In this document: in pieces, positions 62,009-64,000 of the stretch
Numbering within the stretch: position 1 is the stretch's first letter
Layout: each line of letters opens with the position of its first letter
Assembly (NCBI RefSeq): GCF_003044565.1
Contig: NZ_POXG01000003.1
Span: 310,001-374,000, forward strand
Length of the DNA stretch: 64,000 nucleotides
Direction: 5' to 3'
Origin: Neisseria sicca
GTDB taxonomy: Bacteria; Pseudomonadota; Gammaproteobacteria; Burkholderiales; Neisseriaceae
The notes under the pieces: model-generated
What the model was told of the DNA's origin: nothing
Databases searched by the model: none
The model's input: the letters and a program-made list of their open reading frames with translations, nothing else
Program-made: the position numbers and the translations under genes

Positions 62009-62833
62009 TTAATCCAAGCCTTCCATGCCCAAACGGCGCAAGGTGGGTTCGCAATGGCTGGGAACGAGGATGATTTCGCGGTTGCGGCGGTGGAGGTGTT
62101 GCAGGCGGTCTATGGTGGCTTGGACGGCGGAGCGGTTTTGCGCGATCAGACCGGTCAGCGGGTTGGGGCGGCGGTTGTGGCTGATGGTTGCAAACCGCCA
62201 AACGGCGTCGGCAATCAGGAAAAATTCTCCGGCTATCAGTCCGTATTGTCCGGCGGCATGGCCGGGCAGGGCGACGGCAATCAAATCGGCGCTGATGCGG
62301 TAGCCTTGTTCAAATGGGTAAAACGCTTCGTCAAGGCGGACTTCGGGCATATCTTCGATAAAGCGGGCGCGCTGCGGCAGGTCTTGGGGCAACAGCTCGC
62401 GCAGGAAGCCTTGTTTGACTTCGATGATGCGGTTGGTCAGGCTTTCGGGTTTATCGGTACGGTAAACAAAATCGTAGGCGGTACGGGAAAGGATGATTTC
62501 TGCATCGGGGAAGTCTTTGAGTCCGGCAATATGGTCGGCGTGCAGGTGGGACAGGAAGATTTGGTTGATGTCGTGCGCGGCATCGCCCAAGCGTTCGCGT
62601 ATGGTCGGTTGGCTGAGGGTGACGGGCGTGGTCAGCGCGTAAAATTTTTCGGGAAAGCGGCGGCAGGCTTCGAAAAAGCGGGGCGCGTAGCCGGTATCGA
62701 ACAGCAGGTTGCCGCCTTGGTGGGTGATGTGGGCGGTCATGGCGGGAAAGGCGGCTTTACGCAGGCTGCCGCCCCGTTCGACCATACATTCGGGATGGGT
62801 GCAGTAGCCGGTGTGGTAGAAACGGATGTCCAT
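62009..62833 (-). CDS. Metallo-beta-lactamase-fold hydrolase
   Basis: The 274-residue protein has the zinc motif FLSHLHADHIAGLKDF (HxHxDH), GHAAGQYGLI with a further His, FFLIADAVWR with the bridging Asp and a C-terminal VPSHCEP His. It resembles lactonase-type enzymes. The gene ends 59 bases before the PaaK-like start and begins 4 bases after the epimerase stop. Confidence 0.88.
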   Translation of the reverse strand: MDIRFYHTGYCTHPECMVERGGSLRKAAFPAMTAHITHQGGNLLFDTGYAPRFFEACRRFPEKFYALTTPVTLSQPTIRERLGDAAHDINQIFLSHLHADHIAGLKDFPDAEIILSRTAYDFVYRTDKPESLTNRIIEVKQGFLRELLPQDLPQRARFIEDMPEVRLDEAFYPFEQGYRISADLIAVALPGHAAGQYGLIAGEFFLIADAVWRFATISHNRRPNPLTGLIAQNRSAVQATIDRLQHLHRRNREIILVPSHCEPTLRRLGMEGLD

Positions 62834-62837
62834 AGCT

Positions 62838-63818
62838 TCAGCCTTTCAAGGAACGGGCGTATTGCCGCAGTCCGTCGGCAACGCTGATTTGGGGTTCGTA
62901 GCCGAGCAGCGAACGGGCGCGGCTGATGTCTAGGGTTTGGTCGAAGGAAATCGTGCCTATGCTGTAACGGGTAACGAGGGGTTCGCGAAAGGAACGGGTC
63001 AGCCGCGCCTGTGTTTCCAGTATGCGGGCAACGCTGTCGATCAGGCGGTAGGAAACGGGTTTCAGACGACATCCGAGATGCAGGGTGTCGATGATTTGCC
63101 GGTAGAGTGTGGCGATGGTCTGCGGCTCGCCGTTGGTGATGTTGAACGGCATGGCGCGGGGCACATCGGCTTTGGCAGCCAGCATCAGGGCGTGAACGAC
63201 ATTGCCGACATAGGTAACGTCGACTAATGCGCCGCCTGCTTCTCGTCCGCTGCGTCGAATCAGCGGCAGAAAACCTTTTTCGGAGATTTTGAGCAGGCGC
63301 GGCAGGACGGCGGTGTCGTATTCACCGAAAATGCCACGCGGACGGATGATGACACTAGAGATGTCGGTAGCGGCGGCGACTTCTTGTTCGGCAAGGAATT
63401 TGGTGTAGGCGTAGTCGTTGACGAAGTGGCGGCTGACGAAGGTTTCGGGGACTTTATGCTGGTCGAGGTAATCGAAATAGATGCTGGGCGTGGAAACGTG
63501 TATCAGCTTGCCGATATGGTGCTGCCGCATCGCCGCTAAGACGTTTTGCGTGGCGGTCACGTTGGCGCGGTAAAAATCTTCGTAACGCCCCCACGGCGAA
63601 GACAGGGCGGCGCAATGGAACACGATATCGGCTTCGGAAAACGCCTTTAGGGTCTGATTGCGGTCAGACAAATCGAAGGCGTGAAATTCCGTCCCCAGCA
63701 TTTTGCCGATTTCGGCATTGCGCCCACAGGCGGCTACTTGCCAGCCTTGGGCAAGCAGCGTCTGCACAAGGTTGCGCCCCAGTCCGCCGGTAGCGCCGGT
63801 GACGATGGCCTTTTTCAT
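62838..63818 (-). CDS. NAD-dependent epimerase/dehydratase (extended SDR)
   Basis: The 326-residue protein has the Rossmann motif VTGATGGLGRNLV, a catalytic Ser/Tyr/Lys set (HVSTPSIYF and YAYTKFLAEQ) and IIRPRGIFGEYD, as in 3-beta-HSD/OleD-like reductases. Its ATG overlaps the stop of the upstream KAS III gene (ATGA). Confidence 0.88.
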   Translation of the reverse strand: MKKAIVTGATGGLGRNLVQTLLAQGWQVAACGRNAEIGKMLGTEFHAFDLSDRNQTLKAFSEADIVFHCAALSSPWGRYEDFYRANVTATQNVLAAMRQHHIGKLIHVSTPSIYFDYLDQHKVPETFVSRHFVNDYAYTKFLAEQEVAAATDISSVIIRPRGIFGEYDTAVLPRLLKISEKGFLPLIRRSGREAGGALVDVTYVGNVVHALMLAAKADVPRAMPFNITNGEPQTIATLYRQIIDTLHLGCRLKPVSYRLIDSVARILETQARLTRSFREPLVTRYSIGTISFDQTLDISRARSLLGYEPQISVADGLRQYARSLKG

Positions 63819-64000
63819 GGTTTTTCCCAAATCAGCGCACCCAAGCCTACGCCTGCGGATGTGCCGAACAGCAGAACTTTATCGCCCGAGCGGACGGGGA
63901 AGTCGGTCATCAGGTGGTGCAGCGCGGAGGGGATGGAAGCGGAGATTTGGTTGCCGTGGGTGTTGAAAATATCGACGATTTTGGCAGGGTCGAGTTTCAG
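63815..64000 (-). CDS. 3-oxoacyl-ACP synthase III family protein (C-terminal 61 residues, cut by window edge)
   Basis: Translation of the window end on the minus strand gives IVDIFNTHGNQISASIPSAL and then GDKVLLFGTSAGVGLGALIW followed by a stop. This is the C-terminus of a KAS III/FabH-like condensing enzyme, with the Asn of the catalytic triad in HGNQ (usually GNT). The gene starts outside the window. Overlap with the epimerase start shows one operon. Confidence 0.85.
   Translation of the reverse strand: MKLDPAKIVDIFNTHGNQISASIPSALHHLMTDFPVRSGDKVLLFGTSAGVGLGALIWEKP

Overview
The window is chromosomal DNA of a commensal Neisseria. Many copies of AGGTCGTCTGAA, the AG-mucDUS dialect of the Neisseria DNA uptake sequence known from the N. 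mucosa / N. sicca / N. macacae group, are scattered through it, often as inverted pairs that look like transcription terminators. Nine intact Correia elements (107 or about 156 bp, TATAGTGGATTAA termini) and one degenerate one are present. The genus is well supported; the species is inference. All coordinates and foldings were worked out by eye.

Layout. 0-8 kb: hfq, a MnmM/YtqB-like methyltransferase, sirB2-folK, a deoxynucleoside kinase, bcp, xerD, clpS-clpA and a cold-shock gene. 8-17.5 kb: comA (ComEC/Rec2), a DyP peroxidase, a metallophosphoesterase, bfd, a glutaredoxin-like gene, hom, and small housekeeping genes. 17.5-18.7 kb: two AT-rich orphan genes. 19-34.5 kb: cardiolipin synthase, PAP2 phosphatase, hemE, the hemD-hemX-hemY run, a secreted nuclease, a LytS/AlgZ-type histidine kinase, argH, glnD and an XRE regulator. 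34.5-44 kb: an FNR-type sRNA gene (AniS/FnrS-like), tRNA-Pro(CGG), an NSS transporter, the TPR-lolB-ispE-3x tRNA-Gln-prs-rplY block, and an ABC ATPase whose stop codon lies in a Correia element. 44-46.2 kb: a phosphoesterase, an RpiB-like protein and a secreted protein. 60-64 kb: a PaaK-like ligase, an MBL hydrolase, an SDR epimerase and the end of a KAS III enzyme, probably one biosynthetic operon cut by the window edge.

The most striking part is 46.3-59.9 kb, which reads as an inducible RNA-repair island. RtcR (CARF sensor plus sigma-54 AAA+ activator) is encoded at the right end, after a Thg1-like 3'-5' polymerase gene and an exonuclease-RecQ-UvrD fusion gene. Pointing the other way, a good sigma-54 promoter (51879-51893, minus strand) faces an array of about eight Y-RNA-like elements, two small unknown genes, the Ro60/TROVE gene (rsr), an unknown gene, and a polynucleotide kinase plus T4 Rnl1-type RNA ligase. 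The kinase and ligase are separated only by a one-base frame change at an A8 tract. At least two of the Y RNAs carry circularly permuted tRNA-like modules. The predicted sigma-54 start site falls within about 3 nt of the 5' end of the first Y RNA. My inference is that RtcR senses RNA ends from damaged tRNA and switches on Ro60, a family of Y RNAs and a kinase/ligase repair pathway; the multi-copy Y-RNA array is the feature I would follow up first.
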